From: JALOKP01 sp963800865
Lineage (GTDB): Bacteria; Acidobacteriota; Polarisedimenticolia; J045
Reading direction: 5' to 3'
DNA length: 64,000 nt
NCBI GenBank assembly: GCA_963800865.1
Contig: CAWDCL010000005.1
Span: forward strand, 186,001-250,000
The stretch's first letter is position 1, and each line of letters starts with the position of its first letter. The notes under the pieces were generated by a model. That model did no database searches and was not told the DNA's origin. It saw only the letters and a program-made list of their open reading frames with translations. The position numbers and the translations under genes were made by a program. Below are positions 17,530 to 28,673 of the stretch, piece by piece.

Positions 17530-18903
17530 ATGAGCGCGTCCGCAGAGACCCACCCGCCGTTCCCGAAGGTCTTCTGGACGGCGAACCTGGTCGAGCTGTT
17601 CGAGCGCGCCGCCTATTACTCGATGGCCAGCTTCGTCGTGCTGTATCTCGGCCGGCTCGGGCTCGGCGAGTACTGGCCGTCGACGATCAACTCGACGCTC
17701 TGGTTCCTGGTCTACTTCCTGCCGATCCTCTCGGGCGCGATCGCCGACCAGGTCGGCTTCCGCCGCTCGCTGCTGGTCGCGTTCGTGTTGCTCGCCGCCG
17801 GCTACTTCCTGATGGGCTACCCCAACTGGTTCGGCGGGCACGAGCTGCTGCCGACCGTCGACCGGAACGTCACGCTCCCGCTCGGCGCGACGCTGCCGCT
17901 GATCGTCGGGATCCTGCTGATCGGAATCGGCGGCTCGGTGATCAAGCCGACGATCTCGGGCACGGTGCAGAAGACCGCGCTCGGCCGCGCGACGCTGGCC
18001 TTCGCGATCTTCTACATGGTGATCAACATCGGCTCGCTCGTCGGCCGGATCTTCGCCTACTCGGTCCGGAACTGGCTGGGGTTCGACATCAGCGTCATCT
18101 TCGCGGTCGCGACCGTCTTCTCGATCGTGGCCTTCTTCGTCGTGCTCTTCCTCTACAAGGAGCCGGACGGGGACGCCGCGATCGCGGCGAAGCCCCGGAA
18201 GTCGATCGGCGAGATCCTGGTCAACATGGTGGCGGTCCTGAAGAACACGCGCTTCGCGCTGTTCCTCGTCGTCTCGGCGGGCTTCTGGTTCCTCTACAAC
18301 CAGGTCTACAACCTGCTGCCGCTCTACACCAAGCGGGTGATCGAGCCGAGCCCCGCGATGGACATCTACACGGCCGCCAACCCGCTGGTGATCGTCCTGT
18401 TCCAGCTGGCGGTCACGAAGCGCTTCGGGAAGATGAAGCCGATCCGCTCGATCGTCGTCGGCACCGTGATGATCGGCCTGTCGATGCTGATCAACCTGGT
18501 CCCGATCTACGCCGCGGGCGGCGTGCGCGCCGCGACCGCGGCGGGGATCCCGCTGGGCTCGCTCTTCATCGTCTTCACCGTGGCGCTGATCGCCTTCAGC
18601 GAGCTGTTCGCCAGCCCGCGGATGTACGAGTGGATCGGGGCCCTCGCACCCAAGGGCCAGGAGGGGCTCTTCCTGGGCTACACCTCGCTCCCGGTGGCGA
18701 TCGGCGCGCTGGTCGGCGGCCCGGCCTGCGCCTGGCTGTTCAACGCCGTGATGGCGCGGAACGCGACGACGCGGCCGGATGGCCTGCTCGATCTCGACCC
18801 CTGGTGGGCCTCGGTCGGCTGGCTCGTCCTGACCGGCGTGGGCTTCGCCTCGGCGGCGGCGATGTGGCTCTACAACCGCTGGCTGGAGAAGCACCCGGCG
18901 TGA
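17530..18903 (+). CDS. POT-family proton-dependent peptide transporter (MFS)
   Basis: Proton-coupled oligopeptide transporter of 457 aa with about 12 to 14 membrane helices. The N-terminal ELFERAAYYSM segment is the POT ExxERxxYY signature used for proton coupling; GSVIKPTISGTVQKT is the conserved helix-4/5 region. Start ATG 17530 follows GGGGAGAGGG and fits the length of family members; an upstream in-frame ATG at 17491 would add an unusual Pro/Arg-rich leader. Its stop overlaps the start of the TPR gene (GTGA at 18900-18903). A paralog lies at 23347. In a genome rich in secreted peptidases it likely imports di- and tripeptides. Confidence 0.9.
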   Translation: MSASAETHPPFPKVFWTANLVELFERAAYYSMASFVVLYLGRLGLGEYWPSTINSTLWFLVYFLPILSGAIADQVGFRRSLLVAFVLLAAGYFLMGYPNWFGGHELLPTVDRNVTLPLGATLPLIVGILLIGIGGSVIKPTISGTVQKTALGRATLAFAIFYMVINIGSLVGRIFAYSVRNWLGFDISVIFAVATVFSIVAFFVVLFLYKEPDGDAAIAAKPRKSIGEILVNMVAVLKNTRFALFLVVSAGFWFLYNQVYNLLPLYTKRVIEPSPAMDIYTAANPLVIVLFQLAVTKRFGKMKPIRSIVVGTVMIGLSMLINLVPIYAAGGVRAATAAGIPLGSLFIVFTVALIAFSELFASPRMYEWIGALAPKGQEGLFLGYTSLPVAIGALVGGPACAWLFNAVMARNATTRPDGLLDLDPWWASVGWLVLTGVGFASAAAMWLYNRWLEKHPA

Positions 18904-20956
18904 CGCGCCGCGCCGCCGCCGCGGGCGAGCCGCCCCCATCCCGCGTCCCGGTGTGGCGCGGCGCGGTGGCCCTGGCCGCGCTCGCGCTCGTGGTGTACGG
19001 GCCCTCCCTGCACGGCCGGTTCCTCTGGGACGACGACCGCAACGTCTTCGCCAACGAGACGCTGACCGACGCGGCGGGGCTGCGCGCGATCTGGACCGAC
19101 CCGCTCGCGAACCAGCAGTACTACCCGCTGACCTACACCACGTTCTGGCTGGAGAGCCGGGCCTGGGGAGCCTGGGCGCCGGGGTTCCGCGCCGTGAACC
19201 TCCTGCTGCACGCGCTGGCCGGCGTGCTGCTCTGGCGCGGGCTGCGGCGGCTGTCCGTTCCCGGGGCCTGGCTCGGCGCGGCGCTCTTCGTGGTCCACCC
19301 GATCAACGTCGAGTCGGTCGCGTGGATCACCGAGCGGCGCAACGTGCTGTCGGCGGTCCTGTTCTTCGCCTCGGCGCTCGCCTTCCTGCGCCACGCCGGG
19401 ATCGGGACGGACCCCGGTCCCGCCGGACGAGCGGACGGCGACGCGCGCGGCCCCCTCGGCCGCGGCGAGTACGCGCTGTCGCTCCTGCTCTTCGCGCTGG
19501 CCGTGCTGGCCAAGACGGCAACCGTCACGCTGCCGGCCGTGCTGGCGGTCCTGCTGCTCTGGAAGCGCGGCCGCCTGCGGCGGAGCGACCTCCTCGAGCT
19601 GGCCCCCTTCTTCGCGCTCGGCCTGGCGATGGGTCTCGGGACGATCGCGCTCGAGGTGCACCACGTCGGCGCGCAGGGGGCGGCCTGGCAGCTCGGTCCG
19701 CTCGAACGCGTGCTGGTCGCGGCCCGCGCGTTCTGGTGGTACGCGCAGAAGCTCGCGCTGCCGGTCGGCCTGAACTTCATCTACCCGCGCTGGGAGGTGA
19801 CGGCCGCCTGGTGGCCCGGCTGGGTCGCGCTGGCGGCGCTGGCTCTCGCCGCGATCGCCGCCGTGCGGGCGCGCCCCTGGCTCGGCGCCGGACCGCTCGT
19901 CGCGGGCACCGCCTACGCGCTCATGATCGCGCCGGCGCTGGGGTTCTTCGACTTCTACTTCCAGGCGTACGCGTACGTGCAGGACCACTTCCAGTACCTC
20001 GCGGGGACCGCCCTCCTGGCCCTCTTCGCGGGCACCGGAGCCGCCCTGGCGGCCCGCCGGCCGGCCTCCGCCGGGGCGGCCCGCGCGACGGCGGCCGTCG
20101 TCCTGGCGCTGCTGGCCGGGACGTCGATGCTCCGCGCGCGCGAGTTCGTCGACGAGGGGGCGCTCTGGCGCGCGACGCTGGCCCGCAACCCGCAGGCGCA
20201 CATGGCGACGATCAACCTGGCCCGCTGGCTCGTCGCCGAGGGCCGGGCGCGGGAGGCGGTCGCGCTGGAGGGCGACGCGGCGGCGATGAACGCGCGGGAC
20301 CGCGCCGACCTGCTGCACAACGTCGGCCTGGCCTGGCAGGCGCTGGGCGAGACGGCGCGCGCCGAGGCCGCGTACCGCGCCGCGCTGGCGGCGATCCCGG
20401 CGCACGCGATGGCCCTGACCAACCTGGGGAACCTGCTGTTCGCGGCCGGGCGCGCCGCGGAGGCGGAGGCGCCGCTCCGCGCGGCGCGCGCCGCGGAGCC
20501 GATGGTGGCCGACCGGTCCTACAACCTCGCCAACCTGCTGGCCGCGACGGGACGCGCGGCCGAGGCCGAGACGCTCTACCGCGAGGCGCTGCGGCTCGAT
20601 CCGCGGAACCCGGGCGCCTCGAACAACCTCGGGCGCCTGCTCGCCGCGAAGGGCGATCACGCCGGCGCGGTCGCGGCCTACGAGCGGGCGCTGGGGGCGG
20701 AGCCGGGGAACGCCGCGGCGTGGCACAACCTCGGGATCTCGCTCGAGGCGCTCGGGCGCGCGGGCGACGCCGAGGCCGCCTATCGCCGGGCGATCGACGC
20801 CGCGCCGCAACTCGCGGCGCCTTACAACAACCTCGCGATCCTGCTGTTCCGGCGCGGCGACGTCGCCGGGGCACGGGCCAGCTGCGGCGCTTCGTCGAGC
20901 TCGGCGGCCGGCCGCACCCCGAGTTCGTCGCCGCGCTCGAGCGGGCCGGCATGTAG
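18900..20956 (+). CDS. GT-C/TPR membrane protein (TMTC-like), one frameshift
   Basis: Reconstructed product of about 685 aa. The N-terminal two thirds has about 10 membrane helices with the sequence GRFLWDDDRNVFANETLTD (acidic residues in the first loop, as in GT-C glycosyltransferases), FRAVNLLLHALAGVLLWR and HPINVESVAWITERRNVLS, patterns shared with eukaryotic TMTC O-mannosyltransferases and bacterial homologs. From about residue 420 on there are at least six TPR units (for example LHNVGLAWQALGETARAEAAYRAAL-type repeats). GTG 18900 overlaps the upstream POT stop. The frame breaks near 20880: one C appears to be missing, after which the end reads LRRFVELGGRPHPEFVAALERAGM. With that base the gene has 686 codons. 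Function inferred only. Confidence 0.8.
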
Positions 20957-21023
20957 GGGCCGGCCTCCGTGCCGGCCCGCACGGAATCGGCCCTGCCTCG
21001 GGCCGGCACGGAGCCGGCCTCTA
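20954..21023. repeat. REP-like palindrome, copy 2
   Basis: Second copy of the palindrome at 13361-13431: left arm 20954-20978 (TAGGGGCCGGCCTCCGT...), right arm 21000-21023. The right arm has lost one G (GGAGCCGGCC) and carries a C-to-T change. Here both convergent genes end inside it: the TAG of the TPR gene is in the left arm and the TAG of the cyclophilin gene (21021-21023) in the right arm. Confidence 0.85.
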
Positions 21024-21677
21024 CGGTTTTTCGATGATCGTCGCCTTCTTGATGGAGTCGAGGTTGGGGAACTCGGTCAGCAGGTAGGCCGTCCCCTCGG
21101 TGCGGACCCGGCTCTGGTCCGGACCGATCCCCTTGGGTGCCCCCTCGCCGTACTTGTCGTAGAACATTTCGACGGACTTCAGGCCGGAGACGACCTTGCC
21201 GAACGGCGCGAACCCTTTCCCGTCGAGCGCCGCGCCGTTGTTGCCGAGGTTGATGAAGACCTGCGTCGTGCGGGTGTTCGGCCCGGCCATCGCGAAGGTG
21301 ACCGTCCCGCGGCGGTTGGACTCCTTGACCGGATCGTCGGGGATCCGCGCGGCGCTCCAGGCCGCATTCACTTTCGGGTCGCCGGAGAGCCCGAACTGCA
21401 CGATGAACCCCGGGAGGACGCGGAAGAAGCGCGCGTCGTCGTAGTAGCCGTGCTTCACGAGGTTGTAGAAGCGATCGGCCCCGTTCGGCGCCCAGGCGCG
21501 GTGGACCTCGATCACGACCGCACCCTTCGTGGTGTCGAGCTTGACGTAGTACGTGTCGGGGGCCTGCTCGGTCAGCGCATTCGGGTTGGAGAGCGCCGGG
21601 GACTGGGCGGCGGCCGGGGGGGCCAGGAGCAGGGCCGGGACCAGGGCGGCAAAACAGGCGATCGCGTGCGGTTTCAT
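21021..21677 (-). CDS. Secreted cyclophilin-type peptidyl-prolyl isomerase
   Basis: Prolyl cis-trans isomerase of 218 aa with a signal peptide (ACFAALVPALLLAPPAAAQ), so periplasmic. The cyclophilin core includes KGAVVIEVHRAWAPNGADRFYNLV, FFRVLPGFIVQFG (with the catalytic-site Arg and the Gln) and VFINLGNN. Start ATG 21677 is preceded by GGAGG. The terminal Trp of classic cyclosporin-binding members is not obvious. It is transcribed divergently from another cyclophilin gene (21822, plus strand), 144 bp apart. The stop lies in a palindromic repeat. Probably helps fold secreted proteins. Confidence 0.9.
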   Translation of the reverse strand: MKPHAIACFAALVPALLLAPPAAAQSPALSNPNALTEQAPDTYYVKLDTTKGAVVIEVHRAWAPNGADRFYNLVKHGYYDDARFFRVLPGFIVQFGLSGDPKVNAAWSAARIPDDPVKESNRRGTVTFAMAGPNTRTTQVFINLGNNGAALDGKGFAPFGKVVSGLKSVEMFYDKYGEGAPKGIGPDQSRVRTEGTAYLLTEFPNLDSIKKATIIEKP

Positions 21678-21821
21678 CGCGTCTCCTCCGGGATCGGACC
21701 CGAGACTAGTCGCCTCCCCGGGCGCGGCGCAATCGCCGCCGGGCGGGACCCCGGCGGCCGGTGTAGACTCCGGCGCCCGAGCGGGCCCGGAGCGGCCCGC
21801 ATTCCACGGAGGATCGAGTCC

Positions 21822-22496
21822 ATGCAGCGTTTCCCGGTCGTTCTGGCGGTTCTCGGCGCCGCGCTCTCCCCGGCGCTGGCGGCCGACGTCACCCCGAAGC
21901 AGGCGAAGGGAGTGGAGGACAAGGCGGTGCAGCAGATCAACGAGCAGATCACGAAGGCGAACGTCGACAAGAGCAACGCGGGCTGGCGGACGTCGCTGCC
22001 CAGGCCGACGGTCGTGTCGTTCGACCCCAAGCACACCTACTACGCGCTGATGCAGACCAACAAGGGGCCGATCAGGATCAAGCTGCTCCCCGCGGCCGCC
22101 CCGATGCACGTCACCAGCTTCATCTACCTGGCCGACCTCGGGTTCTTCGACGGCCTCTCCTTCCACCGCGTCATCCCCGGCTTCATGGCGCAGGGCGGCG
22201 ACCCGCTCGGCAACGGCATGGGCGGCCCCGGCTACAAGTTCCCGGGCGAGTTCGATGCGGGCCTGAGCCACAACAAGCCGGGCCTGCTGTCGCAGGCCAA
22301 CGCCGGCCCCGGCACGGACGGCAGCCAGTTCTTCCTGACCTTCGTCCCCACCCCGTTCCTCGACGGCAAGCACACGATCTACGGCGAGATCGTCGAGGGG
22401 ATGGACACGATGAAGAAGCTCGAGGCCGCCGGCAGCCAGTCCGGCAAGACCAGCGAGCCGCTGAAGATCGAGACCGTCACGATCGAGGTCAAGTAG
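21822..22496 (+). CDS. Secreted cyclophilin-type peptidyl-prolyl isomerase
   Basis: Prolyl isomerase of 224 aa with a signal peptide (MQRFPVVLAVLGAALSPALA). After a charged linker rich in Lys and Gln (QAKGVEDKAVQQINEQITK) comes a canonical cyclophilin domain: SFHRVIPGFMAQGGDPLGNG and GSQFFLTFVPTPFLDGKHT contain the active-site Arg, Phe, Met, Gln and Phe. Start ATG 21822 is preceded by GGAGGA. Divergent from the cyclophilin at 21677; the two are paralogs with only moderate similarity. The stop overlaps the convergent thioesterase gene by 8 nt. Probably periplasmic. Confidence 0.92.
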   Translation: MQRFPVVLAVLGAALSPALAADVTPKQAKGVEDKAVQQINEQITKANVDKSNAGWRTSLPRPTVVSFDPKHTYYALMQTNKGPIRIKLLPAAAPMHVTSFIYLADLGFFDGLSFHRVIPGFMAQGGDPLGNGMGGPGYKFPGEFDAGLSHNKPGLLSQANAGPGTDGSQFFLTFVPTPFLDGKHTIYGEIVEGMDTMKKLEAAGSQSGKTSEPLKIETVTIEVK

Positions 22497-23268
22497 TCGT
22501 CGCGGAGAGGTCCCAGAGGGTGCGCGCGGCGACCAGCTCGCGCGCCCCTTCCTTCTCCAGCACGCGGTGCAGGAAGGCCGGGCGGCCCGGGGCCGAGCGC
22601 TCCGGGTCGTCCCGCCGCTCCACCGTCACGGTCGACTCGCTGCGGCACTCGGCGCGGAAGGCGATCGTCATCGCCGCCAGCGTCGCGCCGCGCAGCACCT
22701 CGCGCGGCACCGTCTCCAGCACCCACTCGACGTAGCTCACGTTGTTGACGTGCTCGTTGATGTCGAGGTCGGCGAAGCGCACGCGGTAGTCCACCGCCAG
22801 CCCCGGCGCCGACACCGGCCCACCCCGCGGCAGCGTGTCGGCGGCCAGGCCCGACCGCTCCGGGCGGCGGATCGCGCGCACCGCGTCGGGCATCCGGATC
22901 GGCCGGCGGCGGCGGAAGTCGACCATCATCCAGCGGCTGGTCGCACGGCCGATCGGCCGGCCGCCGCCGTCCTGCAGCCGGAAATCGCGCGTGGCGACCA
23001 TCTCGTCGAGCCCCGAGGGCCAGGTCTCGATCGTCACCTCGTCGCGCCAGCGCGGCCAGGCGAGCATCTCGAACTGCCACTCGCGCAGGACCCAGGTCCA
23101 GCCCTGCGGAATCAGCTGGTCCACCCCCACGCCCAGCGCCTGCGCGTGGTTTCCGGCCGCCTCCTGGAGCAGCTCGCAGAGCGCCCGCACCGAGAGGTGC
23201 CCCTTGAAGTCCATCTCGCTGGCACGGATGGCGTGGCGCTCGATCCAGACCGGCAGGGCGTCCGTCAC
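22489..23268 (-). CDS. Acyl-ACP thioesterase (double hotdog)
   Basis: Thioesterase of 259 aa made of two hotdog halves, resembling bacterial FatA/FatB-type acyl-ACP thioesterases that release fatty acids. N-terminal half: FKGHLSVRALCELLQEAAGNHA and WVLREWQFEMLAWPRWRDEV; signature-like DFRRRRPIRMP ends it. C-terminal half: DLDINEHVNNVSYVEWVLE, with the catalytic Asn and His of the family in NEHVNN. Start GTG 23268 follows GGGAGG; no signal peptide, so cytoplasmic. The gene is convergent with a cyclophilin (8-nt overlap) and divergent from the second POT gene (78 bp between starts). Substrate chain length cannot be told. Confidence 0.85.
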   Translation of the reverse strand: MTDALPVWIERHAIRASEMDFKGHLSVRALCELLQEAAGNHAQALGVGVDQLIPQGWTWVLREWQFEMLAWPRWRDEVTIETWPSGLDEMVATRDFRLQDGGGRPIGRATSRWMMVDFRRRRPIRMPDAVRAIRRPERSGLAADTLPRGGPVSAPGLAVDYRVRFADLDINEHVNNVSYVEWVLETVPREVLRGATLAAMTIAFRAECRSESTVTVERRDDPERSAPGRPAFLHRVLEKEGARELVAARTLWDLSATTT

Positions 23269-23346
23269 GGAACCTCCCGGGGCGCGGCTCCTCCCCCGCC
23301 GCCGATTATTCGTGAATAATCCCCGGCACTCCAAGGGAGCCCCCGG

Positions 23347-24837
23347 ATGACGAGCCTCTTCGCCAAGTTCCCCCGCACCTTCTGGGTCGCCAACGTGATG
23401 GAGCTGTTCGAGCGGGCAGCCTATTACGGCATGAACTCGGTCCTGGCGATCTACCTGACCGACAAGGTCGCCGACGGCGGCCTCGGCTTCACGGAGGGCT
23501 CGGTCGGGTTCCTGCAGGCGATCGTCTACGCCGCGACCTACGTCGTCCCGATCCTGGGCGGCGCCCTGGCCGACCGCTACGGCTACCGCCGGATGCTGAT
23601 GGTCGCCTTCTCGCTGCTCTCGATCGGCTACTTCGTCTCCGGCCAGATGAAGATCTTCCCGGCGGTCTTCGCCGCGCTGCTGTTCATGGCGGTGGGCGCC
23701 GGGCTGTTCAAGCCGATCATCTCCGGGACGATCGCGCGCACGACCAACGCCGAGACCTCGTCCTTCGGCTTCGGCGTCTACTACTGGATGATCAACCTCG
23801 GCGCCTTCATCGCCCCGATCCTGGTGACCTGGTACAAGGGGCTGGGCTGGAAGTGGGTTTTCATCGCCTCGGCCGCCTACGTCGCGGCGATGATCCCGCT
23901 GGCTTTCTTCGTCTACCGCGACCCGATGACGCCGCAGGGCGGGAAGAGCCTGGCCGAGGTCGCGCGCGCCGCGCTGACGGTGCTCGGCGACGCGCGCTTC
24001 ATGCTGATGATCGTCGCCTATTCGGGCTTCTGGGTGCTCTACTTCCAGAACTTCGGCTCGGTGCTGTGGTACCTGCGCGACTTCGTCGACACGGCGCCGG
24101 TCGACCGGTTCGTCAACAGCGTCAACTTCGGCCTGTTCGACTTCCGGCTCGACGCCGAGTACGTCACGGTGATCAACGCCGGGACGATCATCCTGCTGCA
24201 GTTCCTGATCAGCCGGATCGTCAAGGACCGCCCGGCGCTGGCGACGATGATCACCGGGATGGCGATCGGCACGCTGGGGTTCCTGGCGCTGGCCTCCTCG
24301 ACGAACGCCTGGATCTTCGTGCTCGGGATCGCGGTCTTCTCGATCGGCGAGATGACGGCCCACCCGAAGTACTACAGCTACGTCGGGATGGTCGCGCCGC
24401 AGGACAGGAAGGCGGTCTACATGGGCTACGCCTTCCTCTACGGGGTGTTCGGCTCGCTGATCGGCAACAACCTGGGCGGCTTCCTGTACGAGCGGATGCT
24501 CAAGCCGGTCGTCGGAACGCCGGAGGGGCCGGGGCGCACGCACCTCTTCTGGCTGATCTTCGCGGCCCTCAACCTGGTCGCCATGCTCGGCCTCTGGCTC
24601 TTCTCGCGGGCCTTCGGCGAGGACACGCCGGCCACGCGGGCGGGGGCCCGGCGGGCGATGGGGGTCGTCTACGTCCTGATCGTGCTGCTCGGCCTGGTCG
24701 CGGCCGGATTCGGCCTGCTGGGCGGGGAGTTCCAGCCGAAGCCGGTGCTCCAGGGTGCGATCTTCGTCGTCCTCGGCGCCTTCGGGCTGTGGGTCACCGC
24801 CCGCGGCGGCCATCCCCTCGACGCGCCAACGACTTAG
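23347..24837 (+). CDS. POT-family proton-dependent peptide transporter (MFS), second copy
   Basis: Peptide transporter of 496 aa with about 14 membrane helices. ELFERAAYYGMNSVLAIYL carries the POT ExxERxxYY signature, and GAGLFKPIISGTIARTT is the conserved family segment that aligns with GSVIKPTISGTVQKT in the copy at 17530. Start ATG 23347, with GGGAG upstream. It differs from the first copy by a longer loop around residues 240-270 and a longer C-terminus with an extra helix pair. The two POT genes are separated by four genes and look like old paralogs. Role: import of small peptides released by the local peptidases (inference). Confidence 0.9.
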   Translation: MTSLFAKFPRTFWVANVMELFERAAYYGMNSVLAIYLTDKVADGGLGFTEGSVGFLQAIVYAATYVVPILGGALADRYGYRRMLMVAFSLLSIGYFVSGQMKIFPAVFAALLFMAVGAGLFKPIISGTIARTTNAETSSFGFGVYYWMINLGAFIAPILVTWYKGLGWKWVFIASAAYVAAMIPLAFFVYRDPMTPQGGKSLAEVARAALTVLGDARFMLMIVAYSGFWVLYFQNFGSVLWYLRDFVDTAPVDRFVNSVNFGLFDFRLDAEYVTVINAGTIILLQFLISRIVKDRPALATMITGMAIGTLGFLALASSTNAWIFVLGIAVFSIGEMTAHPKYYSYVGMVAPQDRKAVYMGYAFLYGVFGSLIGNNLGGFLYERMLKPVVGTPEGPGRTHLFWLIFAALNLVAMLGLWLFSRAFGEDTPATRAGARRAMGVVYVLIVLLGLVAAGFGLLGGEFQPKPVLQGAIFVVLGAFGLWVTARGGHPLDAPTT

Positions 24838-24911
24838 CCGGCTGGACGGCGGCCCCTCCGGGAACCAGATTGAACAAGTGGGGGTCCCTTCCCGGGACCC
24901 GAGGCCTCGGC

Positions 24912-27578
<2,667 letters not shown>

Positions 27579-27580
27579 TC

Positions 27581-27596
27581 CCCGGCCCGGGCCGGG
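27581..27596. terminator. GC-rich palindrome after the kinase gene
   Basis: Perfect 16-nt palindrome CCCGGCCCGGGCCGGG just behind the kinase stop and 39 bp before the next gene. It could fold as a hairpin, but there is no T-run, so terminator function is only a possibility. Confidence 0.25.
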
Positions 27597-27635
27597 CCTG
27601 CGCTATCCTAGGCGGGCCCTCCCCCGGAGCCTGCC

Positions 27636-28673
27636 ATGTGCGACGTCCCCCCGCGAACCAAGGACGACTTCCTCACCGTCGCCGTCGAACCGCTCGACGT
27701 GACCGCCGGCGACGCGGCCGCGCTGCTCGCCGCGATGCAGAAGACCGCCGGCGCGGGGCGCGACCTCGCGCGCGCCGCGCTGATCGCCGAGAAGATGCTG
27801 CGCGACCGCGACTGCGTCGTGTTCCTGGCGCTCTCGGGACCGCTCGTCGCGTCCGGCCTGAAGGGTGCAATCCTGGCGCTGATCGAGCGCGACATGGTCG
27901 ACGCGGTCGTCGCCACCGGCGCCAACCTGATCGACCAGGACCTGCTCGAGGCGCTCGGCGCGTCGCACTTCCTCGGCACCGCGATGGTCGACGACGAGGA
28001 GCTGCGCGCGCTGCACGTCGACCGGATCGGCGACGTCTTCGCCGACGGCGACCGGCGCCGCGAGCTGGCCGGCGTGATCGCCGAGGTGGCCGACGGGATG
28101 GCGCCCGGCGCCTGCTCCTCGCGCCGGTTCCTCGACGCGCTCGGCGCCTGGCTGGTTCGAGCGGGGCACGAAGCCCCGTCGATCCTGCGCCTGTGCCACG
28201 AGAAGGGGGTCCCGCTCTTCTCCCCCGCGCTGGCCGACTCCGCGGCCGGTCCGGGGCTCGTGATGCACCGCGCGCGGCGCGGAACCGAAGCCCTGGCGCT
28301 CGACGGGATCCAGGACCTGGCCGAGCTGACCCGGCTCAAGGTGGAGGCGGCGCGGCACTCGGGCCTGATCGCGATCGGCGGCGGCGTCCCGAAGAGCTCC
28401 GTGCTGCTGACGGTGGCCGCGGCCGAGGCGCTCGGCGCCGCGGCGGCGCCGCACCGCTACGCCGTGCAGGTCACCGCCGCCGGCGAGCACGGCGGCGGAC
28501 GCGCGGGGGGGTCGTTCCTGGAGGCCTGCGCGCGCGGCGAGGTCGAAGTCGACTACGCGCAGACCGTCGCCGCCGAGGCGACGCTGGCCCTGCCGATGCT
28601 CGTCGGCGCGCTCGTGCAGCGCGGCGCCGCGCAGGGGCGGCCGGCCCGCCGCCTCGCCGCGTCGCTGTTCTAG
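27636..28673 (+). CDS. Deoxyhypusine synthase-family protein
   Basis: A 345-aa member of the deoxyhypusine/homospermidine synthase family (NAD-dependent transfer of an aminobutyl group from spermidine). Family features: LALSGPLVASGLKGAILALIERDMVDAVVATGANLIDQD near residues 65-110 and GGGVPKS with Lys253 at the position of the enzyme-imine lysine. Eukaryotic and archaeal enzymes have GGGVPKH here; the His is Ser in this protein and the following HI.N segment is absent (SSVLLT). Bacteria lack eIF5A/hypusine, so another amine acceptor or a homospermidine-type reaction is likely. Start ATG 27636 follows CCGGAG. It converges on the oligopeptidase gene, sharing the CTAG stop palindrome. Confidence 0.8.
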   Translation: MCDVPPRTKDDFLTVAVEPLDVTAGDAAALLAAMQKTAGAGRDLARAALIAEKMLRDRDCVVFLALSGPLVASGLKGAILALIERDMVDAVVATGANLIDQDLLEALGASHFLGTAMVDDEELRALHVDRIGDVFADGDRRRELAGVIAEVADGMAPGACSSRRFLDALGAWLVRAGHEAPSILRLCHEKGVPLFSPALADSAAGPGLVMHRARRGTEALALDGIQDLAELTRLKVEAARHSGLIAIGGGVPKSSVLLTVAAAEALGAAAAPHRYAVQVTAAGEHGGGRAGGSFLEACARGEVEVDYAQTVAAEATLALPMLVGALVQRGAAQGRPARRLAASLF

